Shown one piece after another: positions 1 to 6,434 of a stretch of 19,365 nt of DNA. A program made the position numbers and the translations under genes. The DNA comes from Rudaea sp. (lineage in GTDB: Bacteria > Pseudomonadota > Gammaproteobacteria > Xanthomonadales > Rhodanobacteraceae): the NCBI GenBank assembly GCA_025934455.1, contig JAICYA010000005.1:1-19365 (forward strand). Direction: 5' to 3'. Under the pieces are notes generated by a model. That model worked only from the letters and a program-made list of their open reading frames with translations, was not told where the DNA came from and ran no database searches. How positions within the stretch are numbered: position 1 is the first letter of the stretch; every line of letters begins with the position of its first letter.

Positions 1-221
1 CGGTAGCCTTGCGCGCGCAATTGATCGTAGGCGCGGCGCTTGGCCGGATCCTTGAGCGCTTCGTAAGCCTCGTTCACGCCCTTGAATTTTTCCTCGGCAC
101 CGGCTTCCTTGCTCACGTCCGGATGGTACTTGCGCGCGAGCTTGCGATAGGCGGACTTGATCTCCGCCTCACTGGCGGCGGGCTTTACGCCGAGGACGTC
201 GTAGTAATCCTTGAATTGCAT
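1..221 (-). CDS. cbpA: DnaJ/CbpA-type co-chaperone, N-terminal part (cut by window edge)
   Basis: Only the first ~73 residues are present; the gene runs off the left edge. They form a complete J domain: [12 protein letters not shown] start, helix II with [11 protein letters not shown] (the HPD tripeptide that stimulates the Hsp70 ATPase) and a helix IV ending KRRAYDQLR. Known family role: recruit clients to DnaK in the cytosol; CbpA-type members follow the J domain with a G/F linker and two beta C-terminal domains, not visible here. It lies 179 bases downstream of hsp20 on the same strand, a common stress-gene neighbour. The ATG at 221 is the only sensible start, but no strong Shine-Dalgarno precedes it. 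A general DnaJ or another J-domain protein is possible because the C-terminus is missing; the close start [12 protein letters not shown] fits CbpA better than classical DnaJ. Confidence 0.88.
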   Translation of the reverse strand, partial: MQFKDYYDVLGVKPAASEAEIKSAYRKLARKYHPDVSKEAGAEEKFKGVNEAYEALKDPAKRRAYDQLRAQGY

Positions 222-267
222 GGTAGGCGACCGACTTCGCTTTGCCTCGTTCCTGAAACCCTCCCTG

Positions 268-338
268 GCGGGTCGTCCAGCCCGCACGTCCCTGTGCGGT
301 CGCTCGCGGGCGCGAGATGCGCTTCAACGCATCTCGCG
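268..338. repeat. Tandem hairpins in the hsp20-cbpA gap
   Basis: Three inverted repeats are visible. The strongest has a perfect 11-bp stem, 311-321 (CGCGAGATGCG) with 328-338, and a 6-base loop. A second has a 6-bp stem, 282-287 with 294-299. A third, 268-272 with 281-285, uses part of the same bases as the second, so the two are mutually exclusive. No T-tract follows on either strand, so a rho-independent terminator is unlikely. The style resembles the modular hairpin repeats found between genes in Xanthomonadales; alternatively it is a structured leader of the cbpA-like mRNA. Confidence 0.6.
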
Positions 339-359
339 TAAACCCGCTCGCCCACGGCC

Positions 360-387
360 AGCATAGCCGACCGCGGTCCGATATCAA
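360..387 (-). promoter_or_regulatory. Candidate sigma-70 promoter of the cbpA-like gene
   Basis: On the minus strand TTGATA (382-387, 5 of 6 matches to the -35 consensus) is followed after 16 bases by TATGCT (360-365). The spacer contains a perfect 10-base palindrome GACCGCGGTC (369-378). It lies just downstream of the hsp20 stop, so the J-domain gene probably has its own promoter with a leader of roughly 130 nt. Assigned by eye only. Confidence 0.45.
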
Positions 388-400
388 CACGAACCGTACT

Positions 401-844
401 TCAGTGCGTGACCGATATCTTGCGCGGCGTGGTCTCGGCCTTTTTCGGAATGGAAATTTCCAGCACGCCGTGCTTGCCGCTGGCGCTGATGCCATCGGGG
501 TCGGCGCTGTCGGGCAGCGCGAAGCGCCGGTAGAACGAACCCCATGACCGCTCGACGCGCGTGTACTTTCCGGCCTGCTCCTTGTTCTCGGCGTTGCGCT
601 CGCCCTTGATGGAGAGTATGCCCTTGTCCATGCTGACTTCGATGTCCTTGGGATCGACCCCGGGAATATCGGCGAGGATCACGAAACGCTTTTCTTCCTC
701 GCGGATATCCACGCGTGGCGCCCACTGGCTGGTTACTACGTTGGACTGATCGCCGTTTTCGCCGAAGAACTGGCCGAAAACCTGTTTCATCTCTTCCTGG
801 AAGCGGTCGAACTGACCCCAGGGCTCATAACGAACGATTGCCAT
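401..844 (-). CDS. Small heat-shock protein, Hsp20 family
   Basis: A 147-residue ATP-independent holdase that binds unfolding cytosolic proteins and passes them to the DnaK system. Residues 1-40 are the variable N-terminal arm (MAIVRYEPWGQFDRF). The alpha-crystallin domain spans about 42-135, with a beta2-beta3 region WAPRVDIREEEKRFVI, the ADIPGVDPKDIEV block and the conserved GVLEISIPK near its end. A C-terminal I-x-V motif (ISV, 143-145) is the usual oligomer-linking tail. The length is typical. The start at 844 is chosen over an upstream in-frame ATG at 895 because GGAGGC stands five bases before it and the family normally begins here. A heat-shock-type promoter lies upstream, and a J-domain gene follows on the same strand. 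Confidence 0.95.
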   Translation of the reverse strand: MAIVRYEPWGQFDRFQEEMKQVFGQFFGENGDQSNVVTSQWAPRVDIREEEKRFVILADIPGVDPKDIEVSMDKGILSIKGERNAENKEQAGKYTRVERSWGSFYRRFALPDSADPDGISASGKHGVLEISIPKKAETTPRKISVTH

Positions 845-893
845 GATTGCCTCCTTTTTTTGTGGATCGGGCACTGCGGCCCGCATGGCCACC

Positions 894-921
894 ACGTGCG
901 GGCGCCTCTCCCGCTTTCAAG
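894..921 (-). promoter_or_regulatory. Sigma-32 (RpoH) type heat-shock promoter of hsp20
   Basis: Minus strand: CTTGAAA (915-921) is a perfect -35 heat-shock element; after a 13-base spacer comes CCGCACGT (894-901), close to the -10 consensus CCCCATnT. A start site near 885 would give a leader of about 40 nt before the GGAGGC ribosome site. The element overlaps the divergent region toward the peroxiredoxin gene. Confidence 0.65.
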
Positions 922-946
922 GGTGTCGCCAACGCCGTGGCGCCGC

Positions 947-952
947 TATCAT
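947..952 (+). promoter_or_regulatory. Possible -10 element of the peroxiredoxin gene
   Basis: TATCAT in the context CGCTATCATGG lies 31 bases before the peroxiredoxin ATG. No convincing -35 hexamer is seen at the expected distance, so the call rests on the -10 match and position alone. Confidence 0.3.
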
Positions 953-983
953 GGGCGCTTCCCCACCATCGAAGGCACAGCCC

Positions 984-1463
984 ATGACGATCAAGGTCGG
1001 CGACCGCATTCCCAACGCCACGCTCAACTACCTCAAGGACGGCGTGCAGGCGATCAACACGGACGAAATCTTCAAGGGCAGGAACGTGGTGCTGTTTTCT
1101 GTGCCCGGTGCGTTCACGCCGACCTGCTCGGCCAAGCACCTGCCCGGCTACGTGGAAAACCTCGCCAAGTTCACGAACAAGGGCATCGACGTGGCCTGCC
1201 TTGCGGTCAACGATGCGTTCGTGATGGATGCCTGGGCAAAGAACCAGAAAGTGCCGGAGAACCTGCGCATGCTCGCCGACGGCAACGGCACGTTTTCCAA
1301 ATCGCTTGGCCTGGAAATGGACGGCAGCGCGTTCGGACTCGGCATGCGCGGCAAGCGCTTCGCCCTCTACGCCGAGGACGGCGTGGTCAAGCAGCTGCAC
1401 ATCGAAGCACCAGGCGAATTCAAGGTGTCCAGCGCCGACGCGATGCTGGCGGCGCTGAGCTGA
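984..1463 (+). CDS. Peroxiredoxin, Prx5 (AhpC/TSA-redoxin) type
   Basis: A 159-residue thiol peroxidase that reduces H2O2 and organic hydroperoxides in the cytosol. The peroxidatic site is PGAFTPTCSAKHLPGY, with Cys48 as attacking thiol and Thr44/Thr47 in the P-x3-T-x2-C motif; the partner Arg is in GMRGKRFALY (~122). The only other cysteine is Cys72 (VACLAVND), as in bacterial Prx5 proteins that use glutathione/glutaredoxin rather than a C-terminal resolving cysteine; the reductant is therefore an inference. There is no fused glutaredoxin domain. The start at 984 matches the family start (MTIKVGDRIPNATL) and has GAAGG 7-8 bases upstream; longer in-frame readings run back into the hsp20 promoter. 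It is a single-gene unit, converging on gyrA across a shared hairpin terminator. Confidence 0.94.
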   Translation: MTIKVGDRIPNATLNYLKDGVQAINTDEIFKGRNVVLFSVPGAFTPTCSAKHLPGYVENLAKFTNKGIDVACLAVNDAFVMDAWAKNQKVPENLRMLADGNGTFSKSLGLEMDGSAFGLGMRGKRFALYAEDGVVKQLHIEAPGEFKVSSADAMLAALS

Positions 1464-1470
1464 AAGCGCG

Positions 1471-1500
1471 CCTCCCGCCCAACGGCGGGAGGTTGATGTT
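1471..1500. terminator. Hairpin terminator between peroxiredoxin gene and gyrA
   Basis: A perfect 9-bp stem CCTCCCGCC (1471-1479) / GGCGGGAGG (1484-1492) with a 4-base CAAC loop, followed by TTGATGTTT. It starts 7 bases after the peroxiredoxin stop and ends 8 bases before the convergent gyrA stop, so it probably serves both genes. The T-tract is imperfect in both directions. Confidence 0.75.
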
Positions 1501-4080
1501 TCACGCTGTGGGCTGCGGCGCCTCGTCCGTTGCAGCGTCGCCTTCGTCCTCGCCGTTGAGCGCTTCCACGCGCACGACGCCGACGAGCGCTTCTTCTTGC
1601 GGCAGGCGGATCAGGGTCACGCCTTGCGTGTTGCGACCCACGCGCGCAACCTCGGCGGCGCGCGTGCGCACCAGCGTGCCCTGGTTGGAGATCAGCATCA
1701 GTTCATGCGCGTCGTCGAGCTGGACCGCACCGACCAGCGCGCCATTGCGATCCGAACACTGGATCGCAATCACGCCCTGCGTGCCGCGGCCTTTGCGCGG
1801 ATACTCAGTCAGTTCGGTGCGCTTGCCGTAGCCGCGTGCGGTCGCAGTCAAGATGTCGCCCTCGCCTTCGGCCACGATCATCGACACGACGTGTGCGTCT
1901 TTGCTCAGGCGGATGCCGCGCACGCCGTGCGCGGTGCGTCCCATCGGCCGCACTTCGGCTTCGGCGAAGCGCACGGCCTTGCCGTTGCTGGCGAACAGGA
2001 AAATGTCACGCGCGCCGTCTGTGATGGATACGTCGACCAGGCCGTCGCCGTCCTCGATGTCGATCGCGCGGATGCCACTCGAACGCGGCCGCGAATAATC
2101 TGACAGCGGCGTCTTCTTAACCGTGCCCTTGCGCGTGGCGAAGAACACGTAGCGGTTGTCGGGGAACTCGCGCACGGGCAGGATCGCCTGCACGGCCTCG
2201 CCCTCTTCCAGCGGCAACAGGTTGACGATGGGCTTGCCGCGCGCGCCGGGACCGGCGTCGGGAATCTGGTATACCTTCAGCCACAGTACGCGCCCGGCGC
2301 TGGTGAACGCGAGCAGCGTGTCGTGCGTATTCGCGATCCACAGGCGTTCGACGAAATCCTCTTCCTTCATGTTCGTCGCCGAGCGGCCCTTGCCGCCTCG
2401 CTTCTGCGCACGATAGATCGTCACCGGCTGACGCTTGGCATAGCCGGCGTGCGACAGCGTCACGACCACGTCTTCCGCAGCGATCAAATCCAGCACGTCG
2501 AGGTCTTCCTGACTGGCCTGGATCACCGTGCGGCGCACGTCGCCGTATTGCGCCTTGATCTGCGCGAGTTCCTCGCGAATCACCGTGAGCAGCTTGTCCG
2601 CATCCATCAGGATGGCGAGCAGACCCTGGATCGTGCCGAGCAATTCCTTGTATTCGTCGGTGAGCTTTTCCTGTTCGAGGCCGGTGAGCTTGGCCAGGCG
2701 CATGTCCAGAATCTGCTGCGCCTGGATTTCGGATAGCTGGTAACCCGCGTCGGACAGGCCGACGCCCGGCGGCAGGTCCTCGGGTTTGGACGCGTCCGCG
2801 CCCGCCGCGGCGAGCAGCGTGCGTACCAGTCCCGCATCCCATTTTTTCGCCAGCATGCGTTCCTTCGCGACTTCGCCGGATTCGGAGGTCTTGATCAACT
2901 CGATCATCTCGTCGATGTTGGCGAGTGCGACGGTGAGGCCCTCGAGTACGTGCGCGCGCTTGCGCGCTTCGCGCAACTCGAAAAGCGTGCGCCGCGTCAC
3001 CACCTCGCGGCGATGGCGCACGAACGCTTCTAGGATCTGCTTGAGCGTAAGCAGTTGCGGCCGGCCGTCGACCAGCGCGACCATGTTGATGCCGAACGTC
3101 ACCTGCATCTGTGTCTGCTGGTACAGGTTGTTCAGCAGCACGTCGGCCATGGTGTCCTTGCGCACTTCGAAGACGATGCGCAGGCCGTCCTTGTCGGACT
3201 CGTCGCGCAGCTCCGAGATGCCCTCGATCTTCTTTTCCTTGTGCAGCTCGGCGATCGCCTCGATCAGGCGCTTCTTGTTCACCTGGTACGGCAGCTCGGT
3301 GACGATGATCGTCTCGCGGCCGTTGTCGTCGGTTTCGATGTCCGCCTTGGCGCGCACGTAGATGCGGCCACGGCCGGTCTTGTAGGCTTCGACGATGCCC
3401 GCCGCGCCATTGATGATGCCGTGGGTCGGAAAATCCGGGCCCGGCACCAGGCGCAACAATTCCTCGAAGGAAATTTCCGGATTGTCGATCACCGCGATCG
3501 TCGCATCGACGATTTCGCCCAGGTTATGCGGCGGTACGTTCGTCGCCATGCCGACCGCAATGCCTGCAGAACCGTTGACGAGCAGGTTCGGCACGCGCGT
3601 GGGCAGCACGGTCGGTTCGAGTTCCTTCTCGTCGTAGTTCGGCTGGAAGTCGACGGTTTCCTTGTCGATATCGGCGAGCAGGTCGGAAGCCAGGCGCTCG
3701 AGCCTGCACTCGGTGTAGCGCATCGCCGCGGCATTGTCGCCGTCGACGGAACCGAAGTTGCCCTGGCCGTCGACGAGCGGATAGCGCAGCGAGAAATCCT
3801 GGGCCATGCGCACGAGCGCGTCGTAGATCGACGAATCGCCGTGCGGATGGAATTTACCCATTACGTCGCCGACGATGCGTGCGCACTTCACATAGGCGCG
3901 GTTCCAGACGTTGTTCGCTTCGTACATGCCGAACAGCACGCGCCGATGCACGGGCTTCAGGCCATCGCGTACGTCCGGGAGGGCGCGGCCGACGATCACG
4001 CTCATCGCGTAATCGAGGTAACTTTGCCGCATTTCGTCTTCGATATTGACGCGAATGACTTCTTTGGCCAGCTCCGCCAT
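1501..4080 (-). CDS. gyrA: DNA gyrase subunit A
   Basis: An 859-residue type II topoisomerase subunit; with GyrB it introduces negative supercoils at the cost of ATP. The N-terminal breakage-reunion domain runs to about residue 500, with catalytic Tyr122 in AAMRYTE and the HPHGDS segment of the quinolone-resistance region (78-83). Ser83 and Asp87 are the usual quinolone-sensitive residues. The C-terminal beta-pinwheel DNA-wrapping domain carries the GyrA box QKRGGKG (559-565), which marks gyrase rather than topoisomerase IV ParC. An acidic tail ([14 protein letters not shown]) closes the protein. Length and start [17 protein letters not shown] agree with proteobacterial GyrA. A separate promoter lies in the 154-base gap upstream, and the ribosome site is weak (AGGGA about 12 bases before the ATG). 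Identification is essentially certain. Confidence 0.99.
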   Translation of the reverse strand: MAELAKEVIRVNIEDEMRQSYLDYAMSVIVGRALPDVRDGLKPVHRRVLFGMYEANNVWNRAYVKCARIVGDVMGKFHPHGDSSIYDALVRMAQDFSLRYPLVDGQGNFGSVDGDNAAAMRYTECRLERLASDLLADIDKETVDFQPNYDEKELEPTVLPTRVPNLLVNGSAGIAVGMATNVPPHNLGEIVDATIAVIDNPEISFEELLRLVPGPDFPTHGIINGAAGIVEAYKTGRGRIYVRAKADIETDDNGRETIIVTELPYQVNKKRLIEAIAELHKEKKIEGISELRDESDKDGLRIVFEVRKDTMADVLLNNLYQQTQMQVTFGINMVALVDGRPQLLTLKQILEAFVRHRREVVTRRTLFELREARKRAHVLEGLTVALANIDEMIELIKTSESGEVAKERMLAKKWDAGLVRTLLAAAGADASKPEDLPPGVGLSDAGYQLSEIQAQQILDMRLAKLTGLEQEKLTDEYKELLGTIQGLLAILMDADKLLTVIREELAQIKAQYGDVRRTVIQASQEDLDVLDLIAAEDVVVTLSHAGYAKRQPVTIYRAQKRGGKGRSATNMKEEDFVERLWIANTHDTLLAFTSAGRVLWLKVYQIPDAGPGARGKPIVNLLPLEEGEAVQAILPVREFPDNRYVFFATRKGTVKKTPLSDYSRPRSSGIRAIDIEDGDGLVDVSITDGARDIFLFASNGKAVRFAEAEVRPMGRTAHGVRGIRLSKDAHVVSMIVAEGEGDILTATARGYGKRTELTEYPRKGRGTQGVIAIQCSDRNGALVGAVQLDDAHELMLISNQGTLVRTRAAEVARVGRNTQGVTLIRLPQEEALVGVVRVEALNGEDEGDAATDEAPQPTA

Positions 4081-4096
4081 TGAGGTTTTTTCCCTG

Positions 4097-4162
4097 GAAT
4101 TTTCGGGGTTCAGGGCCCGCTTTGCGCAAGCCCCGAGAGGGTGTTTTCCAACCCCGAAATTC
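4097..4162. repeat. Inverted repeat in the gyrA upstream region
   Basis: Left arm 4097-4110 (GAATTTTCGGGGTT) and right arm 4150-4162 (AACCCCGAAATTC) are reverse complements except for one extra base. They flank 39 bases that contain a smaller nested GGGC...GCCC stem (4113-4116 / 4130-4133). The right arm covers the putative -10 and start site of gyrA, which makes a DNA-level element (operator or cruciform) as plausible as an RNA hairpin. Confidence 0.55.
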
Positions 4163-4167
4163 TATCA
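4159..4167 (-). promoter_or_regulatory. Extended -10 promoter of gyrA
   Basis: On the minus strand TGATAGAAT combines a TGn extension with a TAGAAT -10 hexamer. A start near 4152 would give a 70-nt leader. No good -35 hexamer is seen, which is usual for extended -10 promoters. It overlaps the right arm of an inverted repeat. Confidence 0.45.
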
Positions 4168-4234
4168 CAATCCGGCACCCGGCGATGCCCTGCAAAGCCT
4201 TGATTTTACTGACCGGAATAGCCGTTTCGTGCGG

Positions 4235-4672
4235 TCAATTTCCAGGGCCGTCGCCGGTACCGGCCACAGGTCGCCGATGGTGCCGGTAAACCCAGTAATG
4301 CGAGGCCGTGTAATTCACACCCAATCCGGCCACGGAACCAGCGGCAACGGCCAGGATCAGCCATTGCCGGTCGACGTCGAAAAAATATACCAGTGCCGAA
4401 TACGCGGCGAAATTGCACGCGAATCCGCCGCTCATGGCGAGGATGTAGCGCGCCCATTCAACGCCGAGCGAATGCTTGCGCGGGCCGCGGAATGTGTAGC
4501 GCCGGTTGAGCAGCCAGGTCGCCGTGGCCGCGAACAGGAACGAGATCAAGCGTCCGCTGTAGCGATCCCAGGCCAGGCCGAGCACGAGCAATTGCAATAT
4601 GCCGGCATCGACGATGAAACCGACCACGCCGACGAGACTGAAGATCGCCAACCGGCGCAGGTGCGATTTCAT
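4235..4672 (-). CDS. GtrA-family small membrane protein
   Basis: A 145-residue integral inner-membrane protein with four predicted hydrophobic segments (about 9-32, 43-58, 78-97, 105-122) and the family features [19 protein letters not shown], a central NRRYTFRG after helix 2 and the C-terminal [11 protein letters not shown]. GtrA-like proteins are thought to help flip polyprenyl-linked sugars for O-antigen or cell-surface glycosylation, but no glycosyltransferase partner is in this window, so its substrate is unknown. Its ATG overlaps the stop of mtnA by ATGA (4669-4672), implying translational coupling in an mtnA-gtrA operon. The C-terminal ~12 residues (Gly/Pro/Arg rich) are variable and lie outside the domain. 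Confidence 0.85.
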   Translation of the reverse strand: MKSHLRRLAIFSLVGVVGFIVDAGILQLLVLGLAWDRYSGRLISFLFAATATWLLNRRYTFRGPRKHSLGVEWARYILAMSGGFACNFAAYSALVYFFDVDRQWLILAVAAGSVAGLGVNYTASHYWVYRHHRRPVAGTGDGPGN

Positions 4673-5700
4673 GCGCCGAACACGGCGCGCATGCGCTCGC
4701 GATCCGGGGATTCGATCACGTCGCGCTCGGTGACGATGGCGTCGATCAAATCATGTGGCGTCACGTCGAACACCGGATTCCATGCCTGCGCACCTTCGAC
4801 GACGGTGCGCACTCCGCCAACGGCGAACAATGCGGCGGGGTCACGCAGCTCGATATCGATGTCGTCGCCCGTCGCGGTCTGCATGTCGACGGTCGACGAC
4901 GGCGCCACAACCATGAATTTGACGCCGTGATGGCGCGCGGCGATGGCCAGCTGGTAAGTGCCGATCTTGTTCGCGGTATCGCCGTTCGCGGCGATGCGGT
5001 CGGCACCGACGATCACCCACCGTACGGCAGCGGATCCCTTCGAATGTGTTTTCATCAAATGCGCTGCCGCCGAGTCGGCGATGAGCTTGGCCGGGATGCC
5101 ATCGCGCAGCAATTCCCAGATCGTCAGGCGCGCACCTTGCAGCCAGGGCCGCGTCTCGCAGGCATACACGTGTGCAATTTTCCCGGCGGCGAAGCCGGCG
5201 CGGATCACCCCGAGCGCGGTGCCGAATCCGGCCGTGGCGAGCGAACCGGTATTGCAATGGGTGAGCACTGCCGAACCCGGCGCGATCAGCGCGGCGCCGA
5301 GTTCACCCATGCGCCGGTTTGCGACGAGGTCTTCGGCCTGGATCGCCAGCGCTTCGCGCTCCAGCGCTGCCACGTCGGCGCCCTCCGCGATGCGCGCACG
5401 CATGCGATCCAGCGCCCACATCAGGTTCACCGCCGTAGGCCGCGCCGCGCGCAGGCGGGCGATCGCCACGTCCAGGTCGGCGCCTCGGCGCGCCGCCAGC
5501 ACCACGCCCCATGCCGCGGCGATGCCGATGGCTGGCGCGCCGCGCACGGCCAGGTCGCGAATCGCGGCGGCGACGTCGTCCGCGCTGCCGCAGTCCAGCC
5601 AGGTTTCGACGAAGGGCAAACGGCGCTGGTCGAGCAGGCGCAACGCGCCATCTTTCCAGGCGACGGCGCGGATGGTGTCGTGGTGTTCGAGCGACGGCAT
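4669..5700 (-). CDS. mtnA: S-methyl-5-thioribose-1-phosphate isomerase
   Basis: 343 residues; converts the aldose methylthioribose-1-phosphate to the ketose in methionine salvage (recycling the polyamine by-product methylthioadenosine). The eIF2B-like fold is marked by RGAPAIG (53-59), [10 protein letters not shown] with the catalytic Cys149, and [19 protein letters not shown] with the catalytic Asp234, then [18 protein letters not shown] near the end. Length fits the family (about 340-370). The reading frame is open for 64 more codons upstream, but that extension crosses the divergent gene at 5760 and is not MtnA-like, so the ATG at 5700 is chosen; only a weak GGAA precedes it. The other salvage enzymes are not in the window. 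Downstream it overlaps the GtrA-family gene. Confidence 0.96.
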   Translation of the reverse strand: MPSLEHHDTIRAVAWKDGALRLLDQRRLPFVETWLDCGSADDVAAAIRDLAVRGAPAIGIAAAWGVVLAARRGADLDVAIARLRAARPTAVNLMWALDRMRARIAEGADVAALEREALAIQAEDLVANRRMGELGAALIAPGSAVLTHCNTGSLATAGFGTALGVIRAGFAAGKIAHVYACETRPWLQGARLTIWELLRDGIPAKLIADSAAAHLMKTHSKGSAAVRWVIVGADRIAANGDTANKIGTYQLAIAARHHGVKFMVVAPSSTVDMQTATGDDIDIELRDPAALFAVGGVRTVVEGAQAWNPVFDVTPHDLIDAIVTERDVIESPDRERMRAVFGA

Positions 5701-5759
5701 GTGCGGTTCCAAAGGTGCGCAGGATAACCGATGCGCCTTCATGCTGTTAGCATGCACGC

Positions 5760-6434
5760 ATGAAGTCCCTCGTCGTGCGCAGCCGTGAAATCGTGGCGAT
5801 TCGCCGGCCGGCACGCAGCGCAGACCCGCATGCTGCCGCGTTTCTCGTCCTGTTGCGCCGCAAGTGCGTGCGCGCCGCCACGATCGGTGCATGCACGGCG
5901 GCGGCGGAATCCCTGCCCGGGCTCGGCAAGGTGCTGTCCGTGGTGTTCGGCGAACTCATCGACGTGGAGATGCTGGCAACGACCCAGCGCGAACTCGTCG
6001 AGGAAACGTTCCGCCTTTACGGCCTGAACCTGCCAGCTGTGCTGCAAAATACACTTGTGGACAAAGTGCAATTTTTTGGGATGGGTGCGAGCCTGGCCGG
6101 CGACGCGCTCGGCCGCAGCCTGCTGCATCGCCTGTTGCGCCGCGCCGGCGGCTTGGTGGCGCGGCGCGCGGTGCCGGTGGCGGCGATCGTTTCGTCGGCG
6201 CTGGCGAATACGTCCGTGACCTACGCGATCGGCAAGCGTGCACAGGCGGCGGCGCGCCTGCCGCAGGCGTCCATCGCCGGCATGCCGGATGCACTGCGCG
6301 CGTTCACCGGTGTCGACGAGCGCCGCATCGCGGCATGGTCGCTGGGCGCCGTCAAAAGCGTGCTGGTCGGCATCGGCAAGGCGGCCAAGCGCGCAGCCTC
6401 GACGGTACGACCGGCGAAATCGCGGCGCGCTTAA
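5760..6434 (+). CDS. Uncharacterised protein, DUF697/YcjF-like
   Basis: 224 residues, no clear signal peptide. The block [20 protein letters not shown] followed by a Q-rich helix ending in TFRLYGLNL (about 52-90), and a later hydrophobic stretch [20 protein letters not shown] (141-160), resemble the pattern of DUF697/YcjF-type membrane-associated proteins, in which a Pro-Leu turn and a YG motif precede a TYA(I/L)G segment. The match is from memory and is not certain. The N-terminus (1-45) and C-terminus (190-224) are strongly basic. It is divergent from mtnA (59-base gap) and its stop codon overlaps that of the convergent caspase gene. No clear ribosome-binding site is seen before the ATG. 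Function unknown. Confidence 0.7.
   Translation: MKSLVVRSREIVAIRRPARSADPHAAAFLVLLRRKCVRAATIGACTAAAESLPGLGKVLSVVFGELIDVEMLATTQRELVEETFRLYGLNLPAVLQNTLVDKVQFFGMGASLAGDALGRSLLHRLLRRAGGLVARRAVPVAAIVSSALANTSVTYAIGKRAQAAARLPQASIAGMPDALRAFTGVDERRIAAWSLGAVKSVLVGIGKAAKRAASTVRPAKSRRA

Noticed and set aside
311..338. Rho-independent terminator of hsp20
   Set aside because: The stem is strong but no T-tract follows in the minus-strand direction, and a promoter for the next gene lies before it.
5701..5892. N-terminal extension of mtnA by 64 codons
   Set aside because: The extension is not MtnA-like, and it runs across the divergent gene starting at 5760.
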